Below, one piece after another: positions 26,583 through 37,200 of a stretch of 64,000 nucleotides of DNA (the first letter of the stretch is position 1; every line of letters begins with the position of its first letter). The stretch spans positions 505,409 to 569,408 of the forward strand of contig JAHBUY010000003.1 of NCBI GenBank assembly GCA_019637795.1. The letters are read 5' to 3'. The notes under the pieces were generated by a model, which was not told the DNA's origin, made no database searches, and saw only the letters and a program-made list of their open reading frames with translations. The position numbers were made by a program, and so were the translations under genes. This DNA is from a bacterium. Lineage in GTDB: Bacteria; Desulfobacterota; Binatia; HRBIN30; CADEER01.

Positions 26583-29324
26583 TCAGGGCGTCTTGGCGTT
26601 GAACTGATCGGCCGTGTTCTTCTTCGGAGCCCCGAAAGGCGCTCCCCAACAGATGCCAGTGGCATTGTCGCGCAACTGGACGATCAGCGGCAGGTTGCCG
26701 CCGGCGATCGGCAGGTCGCTGTCGAAGTCCGGCAGGTTCGTGCCCTTGCCCTTCACGAGCGCCTTGCTCTTCCCGGCCGCGCCGCCCTTGACGATGATCT
26801 TGGTGATTCCGTCCTCGGCCCCGGTGCTGTCCTTGTACTTGTACCCCTTGTTGCTGATCAGCGACCACTTGGTGGCGCTCGCCGGCACGCTGACCTGCTG
26901 GATCAGAGCCGCCGAGGTCCCGGCATAGAAGCAGAGAGCATACTCCGCCGTGGTCGTGGGATCCGCGAACTCCGCCTGCGTGGTAGCAGCGCCCTTGGTC
27001 CACTTGAAGATCAGCTTGTCCTTGGTGTTGTCCGCCTTGTTCTTGATCAGGACCTTGTTCTTCTGAGCGGTCCGGCAGGTAGTGGCGCTGACCGGGCAAC
27101 TGCCGCTGAAGCAGAGGTCGGTTGCCTCGTCGCAGTTCTCGCCCATCCCGCAGGGCGAGCTGCCGCCGCCGCAGACGCCGGCGGTGCACGTCTGAACGCC
27201 GTTGCAGAAGCTGCTGTCGTCGCAGTTCGTGCCGTCCGGCTGCAGCGCATTCGCCGGGCAGTCATCGTTCAACCCGTCGCAGACCTCGGTCACGTCGCAG
27301 GCACCGGCCGCGGCACGGCACACCGCCGTGCTCTTGGCGTCGCTCGGGCAGAGCTTGGACGAACCGTCGCAGACTTCGGTCGCGTCGCAGACGCCCACCG
27401 AGGCGCGGCAGACCGTCCCGTTGGGGAGTACCGCATCGGTCGGGCAGTTGACGTTGGTGCCGTCGCAGGTCTCGGCGATGTCGCAGGTCTCACCCGAGCT
27501 GGTGGCACGACACACCGTGCTGTTCGGCTCGACGGCATCCGCCGGACAGGTCTTGTTGGTACCGTCGCAGGTTTCCACGATGTCGCAGACACCAGCAGAG
27601 CCGCGGCAAACGGTCGTGCTTGGCTCCACGGCGTCCGCCGGGCAGGCGGCGCCGGTTCCGGTGCAGGTCTCTGGGATGTCGCAGACCTCGCCCGGGCTGG
27701 AGGCGCGGCAGACCGTGGTCGCCGGCTCGAAGTCATCGGTCGGGCAGTCGGTGCTCACGCCATCGCAGGATTCGGCGATGTCGCAGACCCCGGCAACCGC
27801 GCGACATTCCGTGCCGGCCGTCTTGATGACATCGGCCGGACAGGCAGTGGACACTCCGTCGCAGGTTTCGGCGATGTCACAGCCGCCGGCGGCGGCGCGG
27901 CACTCGGTGCCAGCCGTCGCGATCGAATCAGCAGCGCAATCGTTGCCGACTCCGTCGCACACTTCCGCCACATCGCAGGCATCTACGGCGGCGCGGCAGA
28001 CGGCCGTGCTCTTGGCATCAGCCGGACAGTTGTTGTTGGCGCCGTCGCAGAAATCCGCGACGTCGCAGACGCCGGCAGCACCGCGGCAGAGGGCCGTGCT
28101 CTTGGCGTCCGCCGGGCAGTTGTTGGCGACGCCGTCGCAGAACTCGGCGATGTCGCACACCCCGCCCGAGGCCCGACACTGCGCCGTGCTCTTCGCGTCC
28201 GCCGGACAGGCGTCGTTCACGCCATCGCAGGTCTCCGCGATGTCGCAGACACCGCCCGAGGCCCGGCACTGCGCCGTGCTCTTGGCGTCCGCCGGACAGT
28301 TCGGACCGGTTCCAGGGCAGAACTCGGTGATGTCGCAGGCGCCGCCGGAGGCGCGGCAGACGGTGCTGGCGGAAGCGAACGCGTCCGCCGGGCAGTCCAC
28401 CCCGGCACCGTCGCAGAACTCCGCCACGTCGCAGACGCCGGCCGAGCCGCGGCACAGCGCCGTGCTCTTGGCGTCCGCCGGGCAGGTCGCGCTCGACCCC
28501 GTGCAGGTGTCCGCGATGTCACACACCCCCGCTGCCGTGCGGCAGACCTGGCCCGAGGCGCGGTACTGGCAGCTCGCCGTGCAGCACGACGTCGCGCTGC
28601 CGTTGTCGACGCCCAGATCGCACTGCTCGATCGACGTGTCGACCACCCCGTCGCCGCAGTCCGAGTAGTAGAACGCCACGTCCACCCGGCTGATGTCGCC
28701 GTTGGTGCCGGCGCTGGCGTGCGCCGGGTCGTACACCGCCGGACACGCCTGCCCCGAGCCGATCCCGGTCGCGCTCGCCAGAATGTCCACGTCGAACGTG
28801 AAGCTCGAGCCGCTGTCCAACCGGAACAGCCGCTGAATGTCGCCGTTGGTGCCGCTGTCCGCCGGATTGCCCCCGGTGGCCACGATCGTCGCCGTGCCGC
28901 CGCCGATCAGCGTCACGTTCAGCGTGTTGGTCACGCTCGGCGCCCCCAGCCCCGACAGCGAGGTCACCGACGTCGTCCCCGTGTACGTGATCGTGCTCCC
29001 CGACGTCGTCGAGTACGTGAACCGGTTCGCCGCCGCCGGCGCCGCCCCGGTCATCGTGTTCCCGTTCACCGACTGGTCCACCCGCAACCCGAAGTACACC
29101 CGCGAATGGACGCCGAGGTTCACCCCCGTACAGGTCACCGTCGCGCCCGTGCCGCGCGTCGTCTCGTTGCTCACCGTGCAAGTGCCGCCGCCGGGCAGCG
29201 TGTAGACCGGTCCACCGGTCAGCACCACCGCCGTCGCCGGCCGGGCCACCACCATGGCCGCCACCGCCATCGCGGCGCTCCACCCGAGGAGGATCGCTTG
29301 CCTACACACCGAGCGCGCTCCCAT
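26583..29324 (-). CDS. Giant secreted disintegrin-like Cys-repeat protein, cassette A
   Basis: A 913-residue secreted protein. It has a signal peptide (LLGWSAAMAVAAMVVARPATA), then a Thr/Gly-rich beta domain to about residue 230 that is shared with cassettes B and D. About 14 tandem units of about 30 residues follow, each with four cysteines (C-x6-C-D-x4-C-x6-C-P-x-D). This spacing, with CRxxxGxCDxxExCxG..CPxD, closely resembles the C-terminal half of ADAM and venom disintegrin domains. The last 150 residues are a separate domain (NKVLIKNKADNTKDKLIFKW, YALCFYAG, KGYKYKD, KALVKGKG). The start ATG has GGAGG upstream. It lies 9 bp after the HGS peptide gene, so it is co-translated with it. An adhesive or matrix role is a guess. 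Confidence 0.8.
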   Translation of the reverse strand: MGARSVCRQAILLGWSAAMAVAAMVVARPATAVVLTGGPVYTLPGGGTCTVSNETTRGTGATVTCTGVNLGVHSRVYFGLRVDQSVNGNTMTGAAPAAANRFTYSTTSGSTITYTGTTSVTSLSGLGAPSVTNTLNVTLIGGGTATIVATGGNPADSGTNGDIQRLFRLDSGSSFTFDVDILASATGIGSGQACPAVYDPAHASAGTNGDISRVDVAFYYSDCGDGVVDTSIEQCDLGVDNGSATSCCTASCQYRASGQVCRTAAGVCDIADTCTGSSATCPADAKSTALCRGSAGVCDVAEFCDGAGVDCPADAFASASTVCRASGGACDITEFCPGTGPNCPADAKSTAQCRASGGVCDIAETCDGVNDACPADAKSTAQCRASGGVCDIAEFCDGVANNCPADAKSTALCRGAAGVCDVADFCDGANNNCPADAKSTAVCRAAVDACDVAEVCDGVGNDCAADSIATAGTECRAAAGGCDIAETCDGVSTACPADVIKTAGTECRAVAGVCDIAESCDGVSTDCPTDDFEPATTVCRASSPGEVCDIPETCTGTGAACPADAVEPSTTVCRGSAGVCDIVETCDGTNKTCPADAVEPNSTVCRATSSGETCDIAETCDGTNVNCPTDAVLPNGTVCRASVGVCDATEVCDGSSKLCPSDAKSTAVCRAAAGACDVTEVCDGLNDDCPANALQPDGTNCDDSSFCNGVQTCTAGVCGGGSSPCGMGENCDEATDLCFSGSCPVSATTCRTAQKNKVLIKNKADNTKDKLIFKWTKGAATTQAEFADPTTTAEYALCFYAGTSAALIQQVSVPASATKWSLISNKGYKYKDSTGAEDGITKIIVKGGAAGKSKALVKGKGTNLPDFDSDLPIAGGNLPLIVQLRDNATGICWGAPFGAPKKNTADQFNAKTP

Positions 29325-29333
29325 GTCGCCTCC

Positions 29334-29660
29334 TCACCACGACCCGTGCGAGCCGTGACTGCCGTGTGATCCGTGACTGCCGTGCGAACCGTGGCTGCCG
29401 TGGCTGCCATGGCTACCGTGACTGCCGTGCGAGCCGTGGCTGCCGTGCGACCCATGGCTGCCGTGGCTGCCGTGCGAGGCGTGCGACATGTGCTGCGCCA
29501 GCAGCAGCTTCTCGTTGTGCGGCTCCTGCCGCACCGCCGCCGCCGCCTCCCCGGCGTCCACCGCCGTCACCGGCTTGACCGCCTGCCGCGCCTCCTCCTG
29601 ACTGAGAAAGTCCAGCGGCGTCTTCCGCAACGCGGGTAGCCCGTTCTTCTTCTCGCTCAT
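29334..29660 (-). CDS. His-Gly-Ser repeat RiPP precursor-like peptide, cassette A
   Basis: A 108-residue peptide. Residues 1-56 form a leader (MSEKKNGLPALRKTPLDFLS..., ending NEKLLLAQ) without a signal peptide. The rest is HMS, HAS and fifteen HGS triplets, ending in a single Trp. This is the defining layout of His-Xaa-Ser repeat (HxsA-type) substrates of the Hxs radical SAM system, whose HxsB and HxsD are encoded at 56.2-58.4 kb. The codons of the repeats vary at third positions although the triplet is invariant, so the amino-acid repeat is under selection. GGGAGAGG precedes the ATG. It lies between the Tat-signal gene and the Cys-rich gene. Modification chemistry is unknown. Confidence 0.85.
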   Translation of the reverse strand: MSEKKNGLPALRKTPLDFLSQEEARQAVKPVTAVDAGEAAAAVRQEPHNEKLLLAQHMSHASHGSHGSHGSHGSHGSHGSHGSHGSHGSHGSHGSHGSHGSHGSHGSW

Positions 29661-29697
29661 CGCTCGCCTCTCCCCTCGCTCGCTCGCCGCCGCGCCC

Positions 29698-30289
29698 TCA
29701 GCGCAACTGCGCGCTGGCGCCAAACCGTTCCAGGCGCTCCGCGTGCGCCAGCAATCCCACCGCGGCCACGTCCGCCGCCGCTTCGTTGCGCGCCACCGCG
29801 TGCGCCACCGTCGCCACCGCCTGCGCCAAACTCTCCTCGGTCGGCTCCTCGCCGGCGCCGCCGTTCATCACCACCAGGTCCACCGCCCCGGTGTGCACCA
29901 GCCCCACCGGCGCGCCGCCGTTGCGGCACAGGTGGATCCGCCGCGTCCGCCCGCTGGCGTGCGCCAGCGTCAGCACGCTCGCTCCCGCCTGCACCGGCCC
30001 CAGCTCCGCCACCTGCCAGCCCTCGCCCACCGCCGCGCCCGCCGCCAGCGGCGCCAGCAGCCCCCACGGCGCCGCCGCCGTCGGTCCCGTGCCCGCCACC
30101 GCCGCCGCGCGGCGCCGGGCGCGCTCGGCGCCGTGCCGCCGGCGTCCGGCCTGGGCCGCGCCTGCGGTCGGCGCTGCTCGCCGGCTCCGCCACCGCGCGC
30201 CCCTGCGCCCGGCTCCCCATGGTCGTTACCGCGCCGGCCACGGCCGCTCCCGCGGCCAGCCTGCCGACGAACGCGCGTCGCGACAGCAT
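29698..30289 (-). pseudogene. Tat-signal protein of cassette A, frameshifted
   Basis: The same gene as intact 46981-47577. It begins MLSRRAFVGRLAAGAAVAGAV (Tat motif RRAF) at 30289 and ends ERFGASAQLR at 29698, but the span is not a multiple of three. The Tat start lies in one frame; the conserved body (WGLLAPLAAGAAVGEGWQVA..., RIHLCRNGGAPVGLVHTGA) lies in another. The break is in the GC-rich linker at about 30100-30200. It may be a real loss or a sequencing indel. Confidence 0.75.
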
Positions 30290-30349
30290 ATTTCCCCCCT
30301 TGTCAGGTCCGACAGTGACTAATGTCAGGTCCGGCAATGATCCCAAGAA

Positions 30350-30390
30350 GCCGCTATCACGTGCCGACACCAATCGTAAAGAAAAATCGC
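30350..30390 (-). promoter_or_regulatory. Shared promoter-like element, cassette A
   Basis: Read on the minus strand: GCGATTTTTCTTTACGATTG then GTGTCGGCACGTGATAGCGGC, about 60-100 bases upstream of the Tat gene. It is the most divergent of four aligned copies (B, C, D) that share TTTAC, a GTCTG/GTGTC block and TGRTAGCGS. A sigma70-like reading would be TTTAC as -35 and the TGRTAGCGS block as an extended -10, but it is far from consensus. Confidence 0.45.
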
Positions 30391-30458
30391 AAGGGCGCCC
30401 CCAGAAGAATCGCTCTGCATGGCGCGCAACGCCGTGCTCCTGCCATGAGCGGACACGA

Positions 30459-32906
30459 TCAGGGCGAAGTGGCGCTGAACTGGCCGCTGCTGTTCTTCTT
30501 CGGCAAGGGGAATTCGCCCTCCCAGCACAGACCGGTCTGATTGTTTCGCAGTTGCACGATCAGGGGCAGATCGGCCAACGGGATCGGCAGGTTGCCGTCG
30601 AAGTCCGGCAGCGCGCTCCCCTTGCCCTTCACCATGGCCTTGCTCTTGCCGAAGATGCCGCCCTTGACGAGGATCTTGGTGATCCCGCCAGCGGTGCCGG
30701 CGACGTCATTGTACTTGTAGCCGCTCGAGCCCACCGACGACCACTTCGAAGCGCTCGGCGGCACGCCGATCTGCTTCAGCAACGCAGCCGAGGGACCGGC
30801 GTAGAAGCACAGCGCATACTCCGCGCCGCTCTTCGGATCGGCGAAGTCCGCCTGGGTCGAATCGGCACCCTTCGCCCACTTCCAGATCAACTTGTCCTTG
30901 GTGTCGTCGCTCTTGTTCTTGATCAGGATCTTGTTCTTGTCCGACGGCCGGCAGGCCACCGCGTTCGGCGGGCAACTGCCGAGGAAGCAGGAGTCCGTCG
31001 CTTCGTCGCAGCTCTCGCCCAGCGAGCAGGGATTGCTGCCTCCGCCACAGACGTTGCCGGAGCAGGTCTGCACGCCGTTGCAGAAGGTGGTGTCGTCGCA
31101 CGGCGTCCCATCCGGGAGACCGCCGTTTGGCGGACACGCGGCGCTGCTGCCGGTGCACATCTCGTCGACGTCGCAGACCTCGCCCGGCGTCGCGGCGCGG
31201 CAGACGACGGTGTTGGGGGCGAACCCGTCGGTGGGACAGTCGACCCCGGAGCCGGTGCAGAACTCGGCGACGTCGCACACGTCGGCGACGCCGCGGCACT
31301 GCGTGCTCGGTGAGGCAAAGGCATCGACCGGACAGGCGTCGCTGGCGCCGTCGCAGGTTTCCGCCAGATCGCAGACGCCAGCCGAAGCGCGGCACATGGT
31401 GCCGGACGGCTGCTTCACGTCGGTCGGGCAGTCGTCGGCGACACCATCGCACTGCTCCGCCGTGTCGCACACGTCGGCCGCCGCGCGGCACTGCGCGGTG
31501 CTCTTGGCATCGGCGGGACAGTCGTTGCCGACGCCGTCGCAGGTTTCGGCGACGTCGCAGACGCCCGCTGTCGCTCGGCATTGCGCGGTGCTCTTCGCGT
31601 CCGCCGGACAGAAAGCGCTCGAGCCGGTGCAGTTCTCCGCGATGTCGCAGACGCCGGCGGCGGCGCGGCACTCGGTACTGCTGGGCAGGAAGTCATCACT
31701 CGGACACGCGTTGTTGACGCCGTCGCAGAACTCGGCGACGTCGCAGAACGACGCCGCGGCGCGGCACTGGACGGTGGTCTTCGCGTCGGCCGGGCAGGTG
31801 TCGCTGACACCGTCGCAGACTTCGGCGACGTCGCAGACGCCGCCCGCCGCGCGACAGACGCTGGTGCTCTTGATGTCGGCCGGGCAGTCGTTGCCGACGC
31901 CGTCGCAGACATCCGCCAGATCGCAGGCGCCGGCGGACGCGCGGCACACCGCCGTGCTCTTGGTGTCGGCCGGGCAATTGTTGCTCACGCCATTGCAGAA
32001 TTCGGCCGTGTCGCAGACACCCGCCGAGCCGCGGCAGAGCGCGGTGCTCTTGGCGTCCGCCGGGCAGGCCGCGCTCGACCCCGTGCAGGTGTCCGCGAGG
32101 TCGCAGACGCCGGCCGCCACACGGCAGATCAGACCGGCGGCGCGGAACTGGCAGGCCGAGGTGCAGCAGGACGTCGAGCTGCCGTTGTTGACGCCCAGAT
32201 CGCACTGCTCGGCCGGGCTGTCGGTGACGCCGTCGCCGCAGTCCGAGTAGTAGAACGCCACGTTGACGCGGCTGATGTCGCCGCCGTCGCCGGCGCTGGC
32301 GTGCGCCGGGTCGTACACCGCCGGACACGCCTGCCCCGAGCCGATGCCCGTCGCATTGGCCAGAACGTCCACATCGAAGGTGAAGCTCGAACCGCTGTCC
32401 AACCGGAACAGCCGCTGAATGTCGCCGTTGGTGCCGCTGTCCGCCGGATTGCCTCCGGTGGCCACGATCGTCGCCGAGCCGCCGCCGATCAGCGTCACGT
32501 TCAGCGTGTTGGTCACGCTCGGCGCCCCCAGCCCCGACAGCGAGGTCACCGACGTCGTCCCCGTGTACGTGATCGTGCTCCCCGACGTCGTCGAGTACGT
32601 GAACCGGTTCGCCGCCGCCGGCGCCGCCCCGGTCATCGTGTTCCCGTTCACCGACTGGTCCACCCGCAACCCGAAGTACACCCGCGAGTGCGCAGTCAGG
32701 TTGACGCCGGTGCAGGTCACCGTCGCGCCCGTGCCGCGGCTCGGAACGTTCACCACCGTGCAGCTACCACCGCCGGGCAGCGAGTAGACCGGTCCACCGG
32801 TGATGACGAGGGCCGTCGCCGGCCGGGCCACCACCATGGCCGCCACCGCCATCGCGGCGCTCCACCCGAGGAGGATCGCTTGCCTACACACCGAGCGCGC
32901 TCCCAT
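30459..32906 (-). CDS. Giant secreted disintegrin-like Cys-repeat protein, cassette B
   Basis: An 815-residue relative of the cassette A and D proteins, intact. The signal peptide and beta domain are almost the same as A. About 11 four-Cys units (CRxxAGVCDxAExCDGVxNDCPAD) follow, more divergent from the others than A and D are from each other. The C-terminal domain is also diverged (NKILIKNKSDDTKDKLIWKW, GYKYNDVAGTAGGITKILVKGG, ending FSATSP). No cassette hairpin of the shared type was seen beyond the stop; the next 170 bases lead to the cassette A promoter-like element. Confidence 0.8.
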   Translation of the reverse strand: MGARSVCRQAILLGWSAAMAVAAMVVARPATALVITGGPVYSLPGGGSCTVVNVPSRGTGATVTCTGVNLTAHSRVYFGLRVDQSVNGNTMTGAAPAAANRFTYSTTSGSTITYTGTTSVTSLSGLGAPSVTNTLNVTLIGGGSATIVATGGNPADSGTNGDIQRLFRLDSGSSFTFDVDVLANATGIGSGQACPAVYDPAHASAGDGGDISRVNVAFYYSDCGDGVTDSPAEQCDLGVNNGSSTSCCTSACQFRAAGLICRVAAGVCDLADTCTGSSAACPADAKSTALCRGSAGVCDTAEFCNGVSNNCPADTKSTAVCRASAGACDLADVCDGVGNDCPADIKSTSVCRAAGGVCDVAEVCDGVSDTCPADAKTTVQCRAAASFCDVAEFCDGVNNACPSDDFLPSSTECRAAAGVCDIAENCTGSSAFCPADAKSTAQCRATAGVCDVAETCDGVGNDCPADAKSTAQCRAAADVCDTAEQCDGVADDCPTDVKQPSGTMCRASAGVCDLAETCDGASDACPVDAFASPSTQCRGVADVCDVAEFCTGSGVDCPTDGFAPNTVVCRAATPGEVCDVDEMCTGSSAACPPNGGLPDGTPCDDTTFCNGVQTCSGNVCGGGSNPCSLGESCDEATDSCFLGSCPPNAVACRPSDKNKILIKNKSDDTKDKLIWKWAKGADSTQADFADPKSGAEYALCFYAGPSAALLKQIGVPPSASKWSSVGSSGYKYNDVAGTAGGITKILVKGGIFGKSKAMVKGKGSALPDFDGNLPIPLADLPLIVQLRNNQTGLCWEGEFPLPKKNSSGQFSATSP

Positions 32907-32915
32907 GTCGCCTCC

Positions 32916-33242
32916 TCACCACGACCCGTGCGAGCCGTGACTGCCGTGTGATCCGTGACTGCCGTGCGAACCGTGGCTGCCGTGGCTGCCATGGCTACCG
33001 TGACTGCCGTGCGAGCCGTGACTGCCGTGCGACCCATGGCTGCCACTGCCAATCCGAGGCGTGCGACAGATGTGTTGCGCCAGCAGCAGCTTTCTTGTTG
33101 CGTGGCTCCTGCCGCATTGCCGTTGCCGCCTTCCCTGAGTGTCCACTGCCGTCACCGCTTGACCGCCTGCCGCGCTCCTCCTGACTGAGAAAGTCCAGCG
33201 GCGTCTTTCCGCAACGCGGGTAGTCCGTTCTTCTTCTGCCAT
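32916..33242 (-). CDS. HGS repeat peptide of cassette B, leader scrambled by compensating indels
   Basis: This open frame has the same total length (108 codons) as the intact copies A and D. KLLLAQH and the final HGS run plus Trp are in register, but the first part of the leader is read in a shifted frame (MAEEERTTRVAERRRWTFS in place of the LPALRKTPLDFL region), and HMSHAS is replaced by a shifted stretch. Indels therefore cancel out. If real, the leader recognised by HxsB/HxsD-type enzymes would be destroyed and the peptide non-functional. Sequencing error is a strong alternative because the neighbouring Tat gene also contains indels. Confidence 0.55.
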   Translation of the reverse strand: MAEEERTTRVAERRRWTFSVRRSAAGGQAVTAVDTQGRRQRQCGRSHATRKLLLAQHICRTPRIGSGSHGSHGSHGSHGSHGSHGSHGSHGSHGSHGSHGSHGSHGSW

Positions 33243-33277
33243 CGCCTGCCTTCTCCTCGCCTCGCTGCTGCCAGGCC

Positions 33278-33885
33278 TCAGCGTAACTGCGCTGGAGTGC
33301 CAAACTGTTCCAGGCGCTCCGCGTGCGCCAGCATCCCACCGCGGCCGTCCGCCGCCGCTTCGTTGCGCGCCACCGCGTGCGCCACCGTCGCCACCGCCTG
33401 CGCCAACTTCTTCGGTCGGTTCCCTTCGCCGGCGCTGCCGTTCATCACCACCAGGTCCACCGCCCTGGTGTGCACTTCAGCTCACCGGCGTTGCCAGCAG
33501 GGCACAGGTGGATCCGCCGCGGCTGCCTGCTGGCGCCAGCGTCAGCATCGCTCGCTGCTCCCGCCTGCACCGGCCCCAGCTCCGCCACCTGCCAGCCCTC
33601 GCCCACCGCCGCGCCCGCCGCCAGCGGCGCCAGCAGCCCCCACGGCGCCGCCGCCGTCGGTCCCGTGCCCGCCACCGCGGCCGCCGCGCTCGGCGCCGGC
33701 GCGCCGCAGGATCCCGACGCGGTGCTCGGCGCGCTCGCGATGCGTGCCGCGACAGGGTCCGGCATTGCGCCGCCGTCGAGCCGCATCGTCGCGCCCGCTG
33801 GCGCCCGGCTTCCCACTGTTGTCACCGCGCCGGCCACGGCCGCTCCGGCGGCCAGCCGACCCACGAACGCGCGTCGCGACAGCAT
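33278..33885 (-). pseudogene. Tat-signal protein of cassette B, frameshifted
   Basis: It begins MLSRRAFVGRLAAGAAVAGAVTT at 33885 and keeps the frame through WGLLAPLAAGAAVGEGWQVAELG, then breaks near GAASDADAGASRQP (about 33540). The C-terminal part (RAVDLVVMNGSAGEG..., ERLEQFGTPAQLR) continues in another frame to 33278. Several small indels separate it from the intact copy in D. Residue differences in the linker show this copy is also genuinely diverged. Confidence 0.75.
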
Positions 33886-33918
33886 GTTGTCCCCCCTTGT
33901 CACGGACGAGCCTATCGA

Positions 33919-33959
33919 GCCGCTACCACGGACGCAGACGAACAGTAAAGAGAGAATCG
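33919..33959 (-). promoter_or_regulatory. Shared promoter-like element, cassette B
   Basis: Minus-strand CGATTCTCTCTTTACTGTTC then GTCTGCGTCCGTGGTAGCGGC, about 35-75 bases upstream of the Tat start. The 41 bases are identical to the cassette C element at 38837-38877. The surrounding 354-base gap (33886-34239) otherwise holds only the terminator of cassette C. Confidence 0.55.
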
Positions 33960-34181
33960 AAGACGGGACCGCGAAAGCGAAAATGGGATCTCCCCGTACT
34001 GAGCAGGCCCAACGCTCGCGTGTCGGCACCAGGCGCTGCCGGGTGAAGCAGGCCGCCATCACCGGCTGGATTCCGGAAGCGCGTGGGAGTCGCGCGCTGC
34101 GACTGCCGACGCACGCCAGTTGAGGGAGACAGGAGACCGCCGCTCGCCCGAAGGACGCTGTCCACCGGTCGCAGAAGCGGC

Positions 34182-34216
34182 GACGCCCCGGTGTGCGCGG
34201 GGCACACCGGGGCGTC
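34182..34216 (-). terminator. Hairpin terminator of cassette C
   Basis: A perfect 15-bp stem, GACGCCCCGGTGTGC paired with GCACACCGGGGCGTC around loop GCGGG, 24 bases after the stop of the cassette C Cys-rich gene. It is identical to those at 38908-38942 and 42092-42126. Confidence 0.75.
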
Positions 34217-34239
34217 GGATCAGGTCGCTCCGAGCGCGC

Positions 34240-37200
34240 TCAGGGGGTCTTGGCGCTGAACTGGTCGAGCTGGTTCTTCTTCGGCGTCGCGAACGCCCCC
34301 TCCCAGCACACCCCGCTGGCATTGTCGCGCAACTGCACCACCAACGGCAGGTTCCCATTGGGGATCGGCAGGTTGCTGTCGAAGTCCGGCAGCCCCGCCC
34401 CCTTCCCCTTCACCAGCGCCTTGCTCTTCCCGTCGCGCCGCCCTTGACGATGATTCAGGATCCCGTCCGCCGCCCCCGCGCCGTCCTTTTTGCATTTGTA
34501 CAGCCCTTGTCGCCAATCGCCGCCCACTTGCTGCGCTCGGCGGCACCGCCGCCTGCTGCAGCAACGCCCCGCCCGCGTAGAAGCACAGCGCGTACTCCGC
34601 CGTCGTCGTCAGATTGCCAGTCCCGCCTGCGTCGCCGCCGCCCTTGGTCCACTTCCAGATCAGCTTGTCCTTCCCCGTCGTCGCTCTTGTTCTTGATCAG
34701 CACCTTGTTCTTGGTCGCCGTCCGGCATCGTCAGCGCCTGGCTCGTCGGGCAACTGCCGGTGAAGCACAGGTCGCTCGCCCTCATCGCAGCCCGCCCCAT
34801 CCCGCACGGGCTGCTCCCCCCGCACACCCCGCCACTGCAGGTCTGCACCCTGCTGCAGAAGCTGCTGTCGCCTTGCGCCGTCGCTCACGTAGGCGTTGCC
34901 CGGCAGTCGTTGCCCACCCTGTCGCACACCTTCCGCCACGTCGCACACCTCCTCGCCGCCGCTCGGCACACCGCCGTGCTCTTCGCGTCCGCCGGGCACG
35001 TCTTGTTCGCCCCGTCGCACACCTCGGTGGCGTCACACACCTCGCTGATCGCCTGACACGGCGCGTGTCTCGCTCGGTAGCACTTGGTCTGCCGGACAGG
35101 TCCGATTCACCCCGTCGCACGTCTCGGTCACGTCGCACAACTCGCCCACCGCCCCGCCTGGCACACCAGGTTGCTTGGCTCCACCGCATCGGCGGACAGG
35201 TCTTGTTGGTCCCGTCGGTAGTCCGGAATGTCGCACACCCGCCCACCGTCGACGCCCGGCACAACAGAGCTTCTGCTGGTCTACCGCGTCTGCCGGGCAA
35301 TCCACTCCCCTGTCCCCGGACAGTACTCCTCGATGTCAAGACATCTTTTTGCTCCTGGCTCGCCCGCCTGGCACACTCAGGCTCGCCGGCTCGTACCTAC
35401 TGCTTCGGCAGTCCACCCTCTGCCTCAGCACGCCCCGCCACGTCGCACACTTCCCGCTGCTGCCTGCACGGTCCCCTGCCGACGCGTATCCGTCCGCCGG
35501 GCAGTCCACATCCACCCTGCCGCATCGTCTCGCTCATTGCCGCAGATCCCCGCCGACGCCCGGCAGGTCGTCCCGTTCGGCAGCACCGCATCCCCGGACA
35601 GTCGTCGGCGGCGCCGTCGCACACTTCCGCCACGTCGCACACTTCCCGCCGACGCCCGGCACTGCGCCGTGCTCTTCGCGTCGTTCGCAGGCGCTGTTAT
35701 GCCATCGCACCTCCGCGAGGTCGCAGACTTCCGGCCGACGCCCGGCACTGCGCCGTGCTCTTCGCATCGCTTCGGGCAGGCGTTGTTCGCGCCGTCGCAG
35801 AACTCCGCGATGTCGCATTACTTCGCCCGACGCCCGGCATCCGCCGCTTCGCATCGCTCGGCAGGCGTCGGTCACGCCATCGCACACCTCCGCGATGTCG
35901 CACACCCCGCCCGACGCCCGGCACTCCGCCGTGCTCTTGGCGTCCGCCGGGCAGGTGTCGCTCAGCCCGTCGCACACCTCGGCGATGTCGCACTCCCCGC
36001 CCGCGGCGCGGCACACCGCCGTGCTCTTGCCATCGACCGGGCAGTCGTTGCCCACCCCGTCGCAGCTCTCCGCCAGATCGCACGCCCCCGCCGACGCCCG
36101 GCACACCGCCGTGCTCTTGCCGTCCGCCGGACAGTTGTCGTTGATGCCGTCGCAGAATTCCGCCACGTCGCAGACGCCGACAGACGCGCGACACTGGGAC
36201 GTCTTCTTGTCATCCGCCGGACACGCCGGGCCCGAACCGGTACAGCTCTCGGCCACGTCGCAGACACCGCCCGAAGCGCGGCACTCGGTGCCGGCGTTCA
36301 CGAACGCGTCGGCCGGACACGTATCGCCGACGCCGTCGCAGACCTCGGCGAGGTCGCAGACGCCGCCGGCAGCGCGGCAGGTCGCCGTGCTCTTGAGGTC
36401 GGTCGGGCAGTCGTTGCCGACCCCGTCGCAGCTCTCCGCCAGGTCGCAGGCGCCGGCCGAGGCCCGGCACACCGCCGTGCTCTTGCCGTCCGCCGGACAG
36501 TTGTTGCTCGACCCGTCGCAGAACTCCGCCACGTCGCACACCCCGGCCGACGCCCGGCACTGCGCCGTGCTCTTGCCGTCCGTCGGGCAGGTCGGGCTCG
36601 ACCGCAGGTCTCCGCCACGTCGCAGACCCCACCTGAGGCCCGGCACTCGCGCCGGCGCCTTCACGAAGGCGTCCGCCGGCAGTTGTTGTCTGACCCGTCG
36701 CAGAACCCGCGATGTCGCACACCCCGCCTGAGGCCCGGCACTGCGCCGTGCCTTTGCATCGTTCGCAGTTGTTGTTCGACCCGTCGCAGAACCTGCCAAG
36801 TCGCATTAATTCGCCTGAGGCCCGGCACTGCGCCGTGCTCTTCCCATCGTTCAAGCAGTCGTTGTTCGACCTGTCGCAGAACTCCGCCACGTCGCAGACG
36901 CCCGCCGAGCTGGCGGCACAGGCCGTGTTTCGCGTCCGCCGGCAGCAGCAGCGTTGTCGCAGAACTCCGCCACGTCGCAGACGGCGGCCGGAGCTGCGGC
37001 ACATGCTGCTCTTGGCGTCCGCCGGGCAGTCGCGCTCGACCCGCGCAGGTGTCCGCGATGTCACATACCCCGCCGTGCGGCAGACCTGGCCCGGAGGCGC
37101 GCATTCGGCGTGCTCGCCGTGCAGCACGACGTCGCGCTGCCGTTGTCGATGCCCAGATCGCACTGCTCGATCGACGTGTCACCACCCCGTCGCCGCAGTC

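Noticed and set aside
29337..29500. Short tandem 9-base repeats read as a possible CRISPR-like or microsatellite array
   Set aside because: The repeats encode HGS triplets in one frame with silent third-base changes and have no spacers, so they are coding.
29698..30289. Programmed frameshift in the cassette A Tat gene
   Set aside because: No slippery sequence or downstream structure was seen at the junction, and copies B and C show different breaks; an indel in a GC-rich linker is simpler.
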